Positions 7,193 through 14,507 of a stretch of 38,484 nucleotides of DNA are shown here, one piece after another; position 1 is the first letter of the stretch; every line of letters begins with the position of its first letter. The position numbers and the translations under genes are program-made. The stretch covers positions 1-38,484 of the forward strand of contig CALDWI010000060.1 of the NCBI GenBank assembly GCA_937923795.1, in the 5' to 3' direction. The notes under the pieces were generated by a model. It did no database searches and had not been told where the DNA came from. It saw nothing but the letters and a program-made list of their open reading frames with translations. This stretch comes from an uncultured Collinsella sp. GTDB lineage: Bacteria; Actinomycetota; Coriobacteriia; Coriobacteriales; Coriobacteriaceae.

Positions 7193-9341
7193 AAGATAGC
7201 ACAAGCGGATGCCGGCCGTTTGATGCGGCCTCGAGGGCGTCCTCGATAATTGCTTCGTTTCTCGCGGCGTGTACACACAGGAGATCGAGAATTTGGTTAA
7301 AGGATGCTCCTGGTTCGTAGGTGGGTAATCGAATTCCGGTGAAACGCGGTCTAACAATGCGCTGAATCCCCTGCTGGATTGCTTGCGTTTTTGGATCGAC
7401 GACATAGCGAACCGGGCCGCAGAGCATCGAGAGTGCCCGCGTGAGTCCGTCCGAACGCTCGGGCGTTGCGGAAAGGCCATATACATATTTGGCAGGAGCG
7501 GACTTGAGGACAAGCTCAAGCTGTGGCGCGGCCGCATGGCGGCATTCGTCACAGATGATGAGACTGTAATCGCGAACGAACTCCTTGGCTAATGACTCGC
7601 CGGTTTGGGGATCCTTGCCGGATAGCGACTGGAATGAAGCAATGTCGATGAGACGGCTTATGGCGGTCTTGCCTCCTCCGATTTGCCCAATGAGCGGAGG
7701 CTGTCTTTTGCTGATTCGTCCCTTTGGGGTTCGGACGGGCTCTCTGTTGTCCGTGATGTCGAGAAATCGTTCGAGTTGGGATTTCCATTGGGCAATGAGC
7801 GCAGTTTTAGGAACGATGACGAGCGTTGGAAGACCAATGGCGGCAATAAGATAAGCTCCGATGACGGTTTTGCCGAACCCCGTCGGTGCGGACATGATCC
7901 CGTCTTCATAGCCGAGCATCTGTTCAGCGACAATTTGCTGTTCAGGGCGAAGAGTCCCTTTAAATGCCATCACAATTGGATTGCTCGACTTGCGTTTGTC
8001 TGAATAGTGGGCAGAAACGCCGGCTTCTTGAAGCAGCCGCTCAAGTTGAACCTTGCAGCCTCTGGGAATCGCGACGTAGCCATCTCTAAGTTCGCTGAGG
8101 TCTATGAACCGCGGTTTGCCGAATACCGATTGATGCATAGATTGTGCGCGGAAGAATTCTGGGTTGGCAAATGTTGCAAGCCTGCGGACTTCCATTTGAG
8201 CTGCGGGACTCAGAGATTTTTCGGGGATATAGAGCATATCGGCCTGCGTGACGGACAGCGATGACGGGAAGTCCTGCGGTGTGAGCGGAAGCCGCTTTCG
8301 CAGTCTCTGGGAATGTGGCACACCGGTGTTTGCCGCCGCAACAGCTGCTATTCCATGTGACCTATTTTCGATGCTCTCGATCAGATTTTGCACCGTCACG
8401 CGCGGGATTAACTGGATTTGCGAAAGGTAAAGCCATTGATCGGGAAAGGGCTCAAATTGCTCGTCAACAAATACACTGTTCCCTTTTCGCTGCGCTTTTC
8501 CTTGAAAAGGCAGCGCTATGAGATTTCCAAAGCCGCCCTCAGGAATGGTGGACTGCGCGGGCAGCATTCGGTCAAATGCTTTGAAGGTGATTGTCTTGTT
8601 CAGTATCGCCGCTTCGGTGATAAGGCTGCTTCCAAAATCTCGTGCGGTCTTTGCGCTGACGAGCTCTAGGAAGAAAAACCAGACATGTGCGCCGTCGCCC
8701 GATCTCGATCGCTCAACTGCGACATCGATTCCGTGGCTTTTTGCGACATGTCGAATGGCTTTCGTCGCTTCTTTCCAATCGGCTCCGTCAAAATCGATGA
8801 CCAGGACTTTCGTGTTACTGTCTTTATCGAGCACATATTGGCCTATAACGTCTCGAAGCCTATCGTCATTGCCTCTGAAATGGGCGATGATCGCGGCATC
8901 GCTCAACTCGGGGAAGGCGCGGCTGCTGCATTCCGCGCATTTGACTCTCTGGTGGCTTGCTTTGGGGCAAATGCCTGACTTCCACTCATTTGCGCAGGCG
9001 GGCGTATAGCCAATTCCTCCGTTTTTTCTGCGGTACCCATGAGCGTAGACATCTTTGCGGCCAGTAAAGAGATTGCGGAAGAGCTCGAGTTTGTCGCGCG
9101 CTGGGCTTGCGCTGGTGACGATATCTTCGATCTGCGCCCGTCTATCGAAAGAATCGCCAGCTTTCTCCCATTCTTCCAGCGTTGTATAACGGATGTCTGG
9201 ACCGCTGCTGCAGATAACGATTTGCTTGCGCGGATCCGAAGCGTGGACGACCGTTTTATTGAATTTGAATAAGGCGCTCCCGAAAAGGGCGTATTGATGC
9301 GTGCCGTTGCTCATTTGAAAGCCATTCTTATCAGCGTTCAT
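7191..9341 (-). CDS. TOTE-type archaeo-eukaryotic primase-helicase, N-terminal part
   Basis: A 716-residue ORF. Residues ~80-310 match the AEP primase domain of TOTE conflict systems: LFRNLFTGRKDVYAHGY, a four-cysteine cluster (CANEW..GIC..KCAEC, C116/C125/C135/C138), the metal-binding DxD in VLVIDFDGADW (183-185) and the SRSGDGAHVWFFF histidine (219), then GGFGNLIALPFQ and GNSVFVDE..P.DQW. From ~460 comes an SF2 helicase: SAPTGFGKT (485-493), IICDECRH (DEAD-like, 598-602), GLSATPERSDG. The ORF stops at LVLS, in the middle of motif IV, and the rest of the helicase follows in another frame. The start at 9341 is the first possible one, as an in-frame stop lies just upstream; the ribosome site is poor and the ATG at 9314 is an alternative. 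Base composition is poorer in G+C than the flanks. TOTE proteins are predicted to counter invading nucleic acid, which is not proven. Confidence 0.88.
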   Translation of the reverse strand: MNADKNGFQMSNGTHQYALFGSALFKFNKTVVHASDPRKQIVICSSGPDIRYTTLEEWEKAGDSFDRRAQIEDIVTSASPARDKLELFRNLFTGRKDVYAHGYRRKNGGIGYTPACANEWKSGICPKASHQRVKCAECSSRAFPELSDAAIIAHFRGNDDRLRDVIGQYVLDKDSNTKVLVIDFDGADWKEATKAIRHVAKSHGIDVAVERSRSGDGAHVWFFFLELVSAKTARDFGSSLITEAAILNKTITFKAFDRMLPAQSTIPEGGFGNLIALPFQGKAQRKGNSVFVDEQFEPFPDQWLYLSQIQLIPRVTVQNLIESIENRSHGIAAVAAANTGVPHSQRLRKRLPLTPQDFPSSLSVTQADMLYIPEKSLSPAAQMEVRRLATFANPEFFRAQSMHQSVFGKPRFIDLSELRDGYVAIPRGCKVQLERLLQEAGVSAHYSDKRKSSNPIVMAFKGTLRPEQQIVAEQMLGYEDGIMSAPTGFGKTVIGAYLIAAIGLPTLVIVPKTALIAQWKSQLERFLDITDNREPVRTPKGRISKRQPPLIGQIGGGKTAISRLIDIASFQSLSGKDPQTGESLAKEFVRDYSLIICDECRHAAAPQLELVLKSAPAKYVYGLSATPERSDGLTRALSMLCGPVRYVVDPKTQAIQQGIQRIVRPRFTGIRLPTYEPGASFNQILDLLCVHAARNEAIIEDALEAASNGRHPLVLS

Positions 9342-9530
9342 TGGGATGAGGGTACGTCATTTCAGCTTTATGAGATACGCGACTTCGATTTTGGTTCGGT
9401 AATAGTGGGGTACCGATCCGTGAGTGGCAATCAGCCGGTGCCAAAACGTGCGGCGGCTGTTGTTAAAGGTTTTTGACGGCTATGGGGCGGGTTGGCGGCG
9501 TGGGGAGGGGTTTTCGAATGACCCCGTGGT
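9342..9530. other. Leader region of the TOTE gene, no gene seen
   Basis: Low-G+C non-coding DNA upstream of the helicase gene. The short ORFs here have no ribosome sites and no family resemblance. The promoter of the helicase must lie here or in the adjoining inverted-repeat element, but I could not fix a -35/-10 pair. Confidence 0.5.
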
Positions 9531-9740
9531 CAAATAACGTCAAATGTGAGTACTGCTGTTAATGTAGTCTCATAACATTTGGCAAGAATAGAATACCAAT
9601 TCGACATTATTCTATATATCTAACCCACCAAACACGGCATTTTGAGCCTTGGCAAGGCGTGAAATTAATCGAAACGATCGATTCCGGCGAGATTTTGCTG
9701 CTACTAATTTGGTGGCAGTACTCATATTTGCCATTTTTTG
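9531..9740. mobile_element. 210-bp non-coding element with 26-bp terminal inverted repeats (MITE-like)
   Basis: The left end (9531-9556, containing CAAATGTGAGTACTGC at 9541-9556) is mirrored by GCAGTACTCATATTTG at 9715-9730 and on to 9740: 22 of 26 positions match. The interior is AT-rich with a further inverted pair TAGAATA/TATTCTA and no ORF of note. No clear target duplication is visible. It may be a miniature transposable element or a regulatory region; the end lies 20 bp from the duplicated LOG-gene tail. Confidence 0.5.
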
Positions 9741-9760
9741 TCCAGTGGGTACCGCGAGGG

Positions 9761-9889
9761 GGTCTGTTCGACTGGCTCAACGGCCCGGTGATGCACGCCG
9801 GTATAATCAGTCCGCTCGATCCGGAGCTGGTGCACATCACCGACGACCTCAACGAGGCCGTCGACATTGCGCTCAGCGGGCTGATGTAA
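9761..9889 (+). pseudogene. Orphan copy of the 3' end of the LOG-family gene
   Basis: These 129 bp encode GLFDWLNGPV..AGIISPLDPELVHITDDL and the rest of the C-terminus of the LOG-family protein at 4782-5540, ending at the same codon. Comparison with 5412-5540 shows 13 differences, nearly all silent (three amino-acid changes), so the copy evolved under selection as part of a working gene. Similarity stops abruptly at 9761; before it the frame continues only by chance. A terminator follows at once at 9902-9961. The simplest reading is that this is the original tail of the chromosomal gene, left behind when a 4.2-kb segment carrying its own replacement tail was inserted. Confidence 0.85.
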
Positions 9890-9901
9890 GGTGGGTAAAA
9901 T

Positions 9902-9961
9902 GGGGCGGGGCTAAAAAGACTGGTCTGAAACGTTTGATACCAGTCTTTTTAGCCCCGTCCC
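9902..9961. terminator. Bidirectional terminator, likely the native one of the LOG-family gene
   Basis: GGGGCTAAAAAGACTGG (9907-9923) pairs perfectly with CCAGTCTTTTTAGCCCC (9940-9956), and the outer GGGGC/GTCCC bases extend the stem. The A5/T5 tracts inside allow termination from either strand, serving the LOG tail (+) and the DegV gene (-). Confidence 0.75.
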
Positions 9962-9977
9962 AAATAAACCGCTTCTA

Positions 9978-10064
9978 AGTTGCGGTGGAATAGGGATTGA
10001 TTTGCGGTTGATAAGCCAAAAACAGTCCCTATTTAAGCCAAAAACAGTCCCTATTCCACCGCAA
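9978..10064. repeat. Palindromic GCGGTGGAATAG repeat (family B, copy 2)
   Basis: TTGCGGTGGAATAGGGA (9980-9996) is mirrored at 10048-10064. The centre is enlarged by an exact tandem copy of a 22-bp unit starting AAGCCAAAAACAGTCCC (10013-10034 and 10035-10056, one base different at the end), so the right arm is partly doubled. Confidence 0.8.
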
Positions 10065-10079
10065 GTGGTAAGGGTGCCC

Positions 10080-10940
10080 CTAGTGGATGGGCTGGTAGCG
10101 GGGGCAGTAGCTGATGGCGATGGCGTCGACGCCCACGTGGGTGGCGATGGTGCAGCCAATGGGGCCGGTGCCGGCATCTACGTAGTTCTGGCCTGCGAGC
10201 GCTTGGTTAACGAGCTCCTGCTCCTCGGCAGCACCGGTCGTGAGCACGCGCACGCTGGAGCCCGGGTGCTCGGTCAAAAACTCGAGGCAGTCAGCCATGG
10301 TATTCGCAACGATGCGCTTGGCTCCGCGGCCCTTCTTGATGGCCTTGATCTCGCCCGATTTCCACTCCGGCGAAACGGCCAGGCGAATGTTGAGCATCTG
10401 CGTGAGCTGGCCGGCGAGTTTAGGTGCGCGGCCGTTCTTGACCAGGTTCTCGAGTGTGCGCGGAATCAGCAGCAGGTGTGCGTCTGGCAGCGTCGCGCGG
10501 ATCTGTGCCTCGGTCTCGTCCAGGCTGCGACCGTCCTCGCGCATGGCGAGCGCGTACTCCACCAGCAGGCTCTCGGCACCCGAACCGGTGCGCGAATCGA
10601 TGCAGCGCACGTCGAGCTCGTGGGTCTCGGCCGTCAGGCTGGCGTTGGCATAGCAGGCGGACCACTCGCTGCATAGCGAGATAAAGATGGCGCTATCGTG
10701 GCCGTCGGCGAGCACGCGGTCAAAGAGTGCTTTGAACTCGCCGACGCTCGGCTGCGAGGTGTGCGGCAACTCCTCGGAGCCAGCCATGCGGGCGACGTAT
10801 TCCTCGGCGGTGATCTGAACCTGGTCGAGCAGATCCTCGCCTTCGATAATTACATGCAGTGGAATCACGTAAATGCCGAGCTCTTGGGCACGGGCGGGGG
10901 AGATGTCCGACGTGGAGTCGGTTATGATGGCAAAAGACAT
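10080..10940 (-). CDS. DegV-family fatty-acid-binding protein
   Basis: A 286-residue DegV protein. The family (FakB in staphylococci) binds a fatty acid and presents it to a FakA-type kinase for entry into phospholipid synthesis. Signs are the opening FAIITDSTSDIS, the IPLHVIIEGEDLLD strand, TSQPSVGEF (SQPS is nearly invariant), and IDSRTGSGAESLLV, matching the ID(T/S)xxxSxGxG region. The end, VDAGTGPIGCTIATHVGVDAIAISY, corresponds to the GPVIGTHxGPGxxG lipid-head loop, although here the glycines differ. Full length. It is divergent from the HAD phosphatase, and AGTATA at 10997-11002 (TATACT on the minus strand) may be its -10 box. Confidence 0.92.
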   Translation of the reverse strand: MSFAIITDSTSDISPARAQELGIYVIPLHVIIEGEDLLDQVQITAEEYVARMAGSEELPHTSQPSVGEFKALFDRVLADGHDSAIFISLCSEWSACYANASLTAETHELDVRCIDSRTGSGAESLLVEYALAMREDGRSLDETEAQIRATLPDAHLLLIPRTLENLVKNGRAPKLAGQLTQMLNIRLAVSPEWKSGEIKAIKKGRGAKRIVANTMADCLEFLTEHPGSSVRVLTTGAAEEQELVNQALAGQNYVDAGTGPIGCTIATHVGVDAIAISYCPRYQPIH

Positions 10941-11096
10941 AATTGCACCTTTCGTTGGGACGCCTGCGCGCCGCCTTCAGAGAGCAAAGTGCGTCAAGTA
11001 TAGTGGAGTTGCTCTACATTGCTAGGTTCAATTGTTGAATAGCCAACAGTTTGAAGCGGTGGTGTGGAAATCGTCAATTGGGGAAGAGGGACGCCG

Positions 11097-11759
11097 ATGG
11101 CGGCATTACAACTATGTGATCGGCCGGTTGTGCTGTTCGATTTTGACGGCACGGTGGCCGATACGGGTCGGGCGGTGATGACCTCGACGCGCAAGACGCT
11201 GGCTGCGCGCGGGTTTTCGGAGGCGCAGATGGGTGATTTGCGCCGTATGATCGGGCCTCCGCTGTGGAAGAGCTTCCACGACTTTTACGGCTTCTCGCGC
11301 GAGGAGTCGCTGGTGGTGGCCGACGAGTACCGCGCCTATTTTGATGAGCTGGGACCGGAAGAGTACCCCGTGTTTGATGGAATCCCCGAGCTGCTCGACG
11401 GGCTGGCCGCTCAGGGCAAGCGTATGGCCGTGGCGACGTCACGCATGGAGGCGAAGTGCATCGATATGGTGCATGAGCTGGGGCTTTGCCAGTTCGAAGT
11501 CGTGGTTGGCATGAATCCGCCGCAGGGACGCGAGACCAAGGCCGATTCGGTCCGCGACGCCCTGGCGGCGCTTGGCGCGACTGCCGACGAGGCTGTGATG
11601 ATCGGCGACCGCTTTAATGATGTGGAGGGCGCGCACGCGATGGGCGTGCCGTGCGTCGGCATCTATTCGGGCGCGGCGGCGCCGGGCGAGCATGAGGCCG
11701 CGGGCGCCGATGCGGTGGTGCATTCGGTGGCCGAGCTTGCTAAACTTTTCGCTATATAA
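11097..11759 (+). CDS. HAD-superfamily hydrolase, phosphoglycolate-phosphatase-like
   Basis: A 220-residue HAD phosphatase of the Gph/PGMB type with a helical C1 cap. Motif I is VLFDFDGTVADTG, motif II VATSRME (Ser in VAT-S), the motif III lysine is in ETKADSV, and motif IV is MIGDRFNDVEGA. The LRRMIGPPLWKSFHDFYG cap segment is typical of the PGPase/pyrophosphatase PpaX group, so phosphoglycolate, pyrophosphate or a sugar phosphate are all possible substrates. I chose the ATG at 11097, with GAAGAGGG in front; a GTG at 11064 would add 11 residues. It precedes the dipeptidase gene by ~50 bp, probably transcribed with it. Confidence 0.88.
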   Translation: MAALQLCDRPVVLFDFDGTVADTGRAVMTSTRKTLAARGFSEAQMGDLRRMIGPPLWKSFHDFYGFSREESLVVADEYRAYFDELGPEEYPVFDGIPELLDGLAAQGKRMAVATSRMEAKCIDMVHELGLCQFEVVVGMNPPQGRETKADSVRDALAALGATADEAVMIGDRFNDVEGAHAMGVPCVGIYSGAAAPGEHEAAGADAVVHSVAELAKLFAI

Positions 11760-11812
11760 GTACTTGATGTGAGGGGCGGTACGCTTGTCCCTTATTGGTA
11801 AGGAGGTCGTCC

Positions 11813-13249
11813 ATGAATCAGGTGGAGCAGAGCGTTGCCGAGTATGTCGACGAGGTCTGGGAGGATGTCGTTGCCGATATCGAACAACTGGTGAGCTATC
11901 CGTCCGTGGCCGTTGCTGCCGATGCGGAGCCCGGTGCGCCGTTTGGCCGCCCGGTCCGTGACGCGCTCGATTGCGCGCTCGGCATTGCGCAAAAGCTCGG
12001 CTATCAGACGAGCGACGACGGGGGCTATGTGGGAATCGCCGATATCCCGGGTCGCGGCGACAAGCAGCTCGCGACTATCTGCCACGTGGACGTGGTTCCC
12101 GCTGGCCCCGGTTGGAACACCGACCCGTTTGCGATGGAGCGCCGCGAGGGCTGGCTGCTCGGTCGCGGCGTGATTGACGACAAGGGTCCGGCGGTGCTGT
12201 CGCTCTACGCCGGCGCTTATCTGCTCAAGCACGGCATTACCCCGCGCTATGCTTTCCGCGCGCTGCTGGGCTGCGATGAGGAAGTGGGCATGTCCGACGT
12301 TCACCATTATCTGGAGAACCACGCAGACCCCGACTTTTTGTTTACGCCCGATGCCGAGTTCCCGGTCTGCAATGCCGAGAAGGGCCAGTTTGGGGCGACG
12401 TTCGTGAGCTCCAAGATCGACGGCGGGCGCATCGTGTCGTGGAGCGGCGCCGAGGCGAGCAATGCCATTCCGTCGCAGTCCATCTGCGAGCTCGCGATTG
12501 CCGCCGATGAGCTGCCGGCGCCGGTCGAGAACGCCGATCGCCTTGAGATCACGACACTCGATAACGGGCATGCGCAGATTTTTGCCCACGGCATTGGCGG
12601 TCATGCCTCGATGCCTGAGGGCACTATCAACGCTGTCGGCCTGATCGTGGCGTATCTGCGCGAGGCCGAGGACGCGTTTGGCGCCCGTGACAAGCGCCTG
12701 TTGACGCCCGCCGAGCACGAGTTTGTCAAGTTTTTGGCCTTTGTGCATGCGGACGCCTATGGCCGCGGCCTGGGTATCGATGCGACGAATCCGGCGTTTG
12801 GCCCGCTTACCTGCAACGCTGGCGTCATCCGCGTGGCGGATGGCCATATCGAGCAGGTCATCGACGTGCGCTTCCCCGACAGCACGAGTGCCGATACCAT
12901 CCGCGAGCAGCTCGATCCGCTCGTGGGCCGTTTCGGCGTGACGTGCCAGCTGGGTCGCGCGAAGGTGCCGTTCTCGGTCTCTGCCGATGATCCGGCCGTG
13001 AAGGCGCTTATCGATACCTATAACGAGTTCACCGGCAAGCATGCTGAACCCTTTGCCATGGGCGGCGGCACGTACGCGCGCAACTTTGCCCGCGCCGTCT
13101 CGTTTGGCCCCGAGGAGACCGGCCTGGAGCTGCCCTCGTGGGGCGGCCAGATGCACGGCCCCAACGAGTGCGCCAACGAGGAACAGCTCAAGCAGGCGCT
13201 CAAGATCTATATTGTTGCGATCCTCCGTTTGAATGAATTAGAGCTTTAA
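11813..13249 (+). CDS. pepV: Sapep/PepV-type M20 dipeptidase
   Basis: A 478-residue M20 metallopeptidase of the Sapep/PepV group, cytosolic di-zinc dipeptidases with broad specificity. Metal ligands can be followed in order: the His and Asp of ICHVDVVPAG, the bridging Asp of GRGVIDDKGP, the catalytic Glu pair of GCDEEVGM, and the DAEFPV region. The lid residue is the His of GIGGHASMPEGT, and the last ligand lies in the GGTYARNF..GPNECANEEQL C-terminus. FSVSADDPAVKALIDTYNEFTG is also a Sapep landmark. The start at 11813 follows a strong AAGGAGG. Confidence 0.93.
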   Translation: MNQVEQSVAEYVDEVWEDVVADIEQLVSYPSVAVAADAEPGAPFGRPVRDALDCALGIAQKLGYQTSDDGGYVGIADIPGRGDKQLATICHVDVVPAGPGWNTDPFAMERREGWLLGRGVIDDKGPAVLSLYAGAYLLKHGITPRYAFRALLGCDEEVGMSDVHHYLENHADPDFLFTPDAEFPVCNAEKGQFGATFVSSKIDGGRIVSWSGAEASNAIPSQSICELAIAADELPAPVENADRLEITTLDNGHAQIFAHGIGGHASMPEGTINAVGLIVAYLREAEDAFGARDKRLLTPAEHEFVKFLAFVHADAYGRGLGIDATNPAFGPLTCNAGVIRVADGHIEQVIDVRFPDSTSADTIREQLDPLVGRFGVTCQLGRAKVPFSVSADDPAVKALIDTYNEFTGKHAEPFAMGGGTYARNFARAVSFGPEETGLELPSWGGQMHGPNECANEEQLKQALKIYIVAILRLNELEL

Positions 13250-13270
13250 GGTCTCGCGGTTTCCCAATCT

Positions 13271-13339
13271 AAGTTGCGGTGGAATAGTTCCTAGAATGGG
13301 CCATTTGATGGCCAAGCAGGAACTATTTCACCGCAACTT
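13271..13339. repeat. Palindromic GCGGTGGAATAG repeat (family B, copy 3)
   Basis: AAGTTGCGGTGGAATAGTT (13271-13289) is mirrored at 13321-13339 with one mismatch. The outer arms are those of copies 1 and 2, but the centre is different and has its own inverted pair (GGCCATT..ATGGCC). The rest of the gap up to pstS (13340-13543) shows no gene; a phosphate-responsive promoter is expected there but no Pho box could be fixed. Confidence 0.8.
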
Positions 13340-13543
13340 TGTTTTTATTGGTGTAAAAGGCGGGTCATGCTTGGTGGCGGGTTTGTTATTCGTTTGTAAA
13401 GGCCGTGCTGCGCTTGCGGTAAGGGTCTATCAAATGCCCGTAAGAAACCGTAGTTGGCGCGGACGCTGCCCGGTCGGGGCCGTATCTTTCCAAACAGCAA
13501 AGCGGGTGGGGTGCCCGCGAGTCGCATGTATGAAAGGAAGATC

Positions 13544-14482
13544 ATGCTCGATCAGGCTTATTCTCGTCGTCAGTTCCTCGGCCTCGCTGGTGGTTTTGCC
13601 AGCATCGTCGGTCTCGGTCTCGTTGGTTGCGGCGGCTCCGGCGCATCCGATGCCGCCGACAAGGGTAGCGCCGCTGCTGCCGAGTCCGTCTCCGGCGAGG
13701 TGACTTACGACGGTGCCTCTTCGTTCCAGGCTCTCGTCGAGGCCGCTGCCGAGAAGTTCATGGACGCCAACCCCGATGTCTCCGTCTCCGGCTCGGGTAA
13801 CGGTTCGGGCAAGGGCCTGACCGCTGTTGCCGCCGGCACCGTCACCATCGGCAACTCCGACGTCTTCGCCGAGACCAAGCTCGAGGCCGACCAGGTCAAG
13901 AACCTCGTCGACCACGAGGTTGCCGTCGTGGGCATGGGCCCCGTCGTTTCCAAGAACGTGACGGTCGACGACCTGTCCCTCGAGCAGCTCAAGGGTATCT
14001 TCTCCGGTCAGATTACCAACTGGAAGGAGGTCGGCGGCGACGACGCCACCATCGTCGTCCTCAACCGCAAGGCCGGCTCCGGCACCCGCGCCACCTTCGA
14101 GGCCGCCGTCTTTGGCGACGAGGCCGTCGACTTTAAGGGCGATGCCGAGCTCGACAAGTCCGGCGACGTCCAGACTCAGATGGGCAGTACCGACAACGCC
14201 ATCTCCTACCTCGACTTCTCGCACTTCGATGACTCCAAGTTCAACGCCATCAAAGTCGAGGGCGTCGAGCCCAAGAGCAAGAACGTCACCGACGACTCTT
14301 TCAAGATCTGGGCTACCGAGCACATGTACTGCTCCAAGGACGCCGACGAGGCCACCAAGGCCTTCCTGGAGTTTATGCTCTCCGACGACGTTCAGGGCAA
14401 GCTCGTCGAGGAGCAGGGCTTTATCCCCGTCTCTGCCATGAAGGTCGTCAAGGACGCCAGCGGCAAGGTCTCTGCTAAATAA
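13544..14482 (+). CDS. pstS: Phosphate ABC transporter substrate-binding lipoprotein
   Basis: A 312-residue extracellular phosphate-binding protein. The N-terminus (YSRRQFLGLAGGFASIVGLG) has a twin arginine followed by a hydrophobic stretch and the lipobox LVGC, so it is probably exported by Tat and lipid-anchored at the Cys. Binding-loop features of PstS are seen: YDGASSFQALVEAAAEKF, SGSGNGSGKGLTAV, IGNSDVF, and RKAGSGTRATFE, which holds the Arg and Ser that contact phosphate. The C-terminus, AFLEFMLSDDVQGKLVEEQGFIPV, is typical. The start at 13544 follows GAAAGGAAG. It leads the pstSCAB operon. Confidence 0.95.
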   Translation: MLDQAYSRRQFLGLAGGFASIVGLGLVGCGGSGASDAADKGSAAAAESVSGEVTYDGASSFQALVEAAAEKFMDANPDVSVSGSGNGSGKGLTAVAAGTVTIGNSDVFAETKLEADQVKNLVDHEVAVVGMGPVVSKNVTVDDLSLEQLKGIFSGQITNWKEVGGDDATIVVLNRKAGSGTRATFEAAVFGDEAVDFKGDAELDKSGDVQTQMGSTDNAISYLDFSHFDDSKFNAIKVEGVEPKSKNVTDDSFKIWATEHMYCSKDADEATKAFLEFMLSDDVQGKLVEEQGFIPVSAMKVVKDASGKVSAK

Positions 14483-14507
14483 GTAATCGCCCCCGGAAAG
14501 GTTTGCA

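Noticed and set aside
9531..9740. att site of a tyrosine recombinase
   Set aside because: The region is bounded by inverted, not direct, repeats and no integrase or tRNA gene is near; treated as a MITE-like element instead.
9659..9889. 76-codon ORF reading through the orphan LOG tail
   Set aside because: Only the last 43 codons are homologous to a protein; the first part is chance open frame in the inverted-repeat element, so it is listed as a gene remnant.
11792..13156. 454-codon minus-strand ORF over the dipeptidase
   Set aside because: Antisense shadow with no ribosome site; the plus frame has all M20 ligands.
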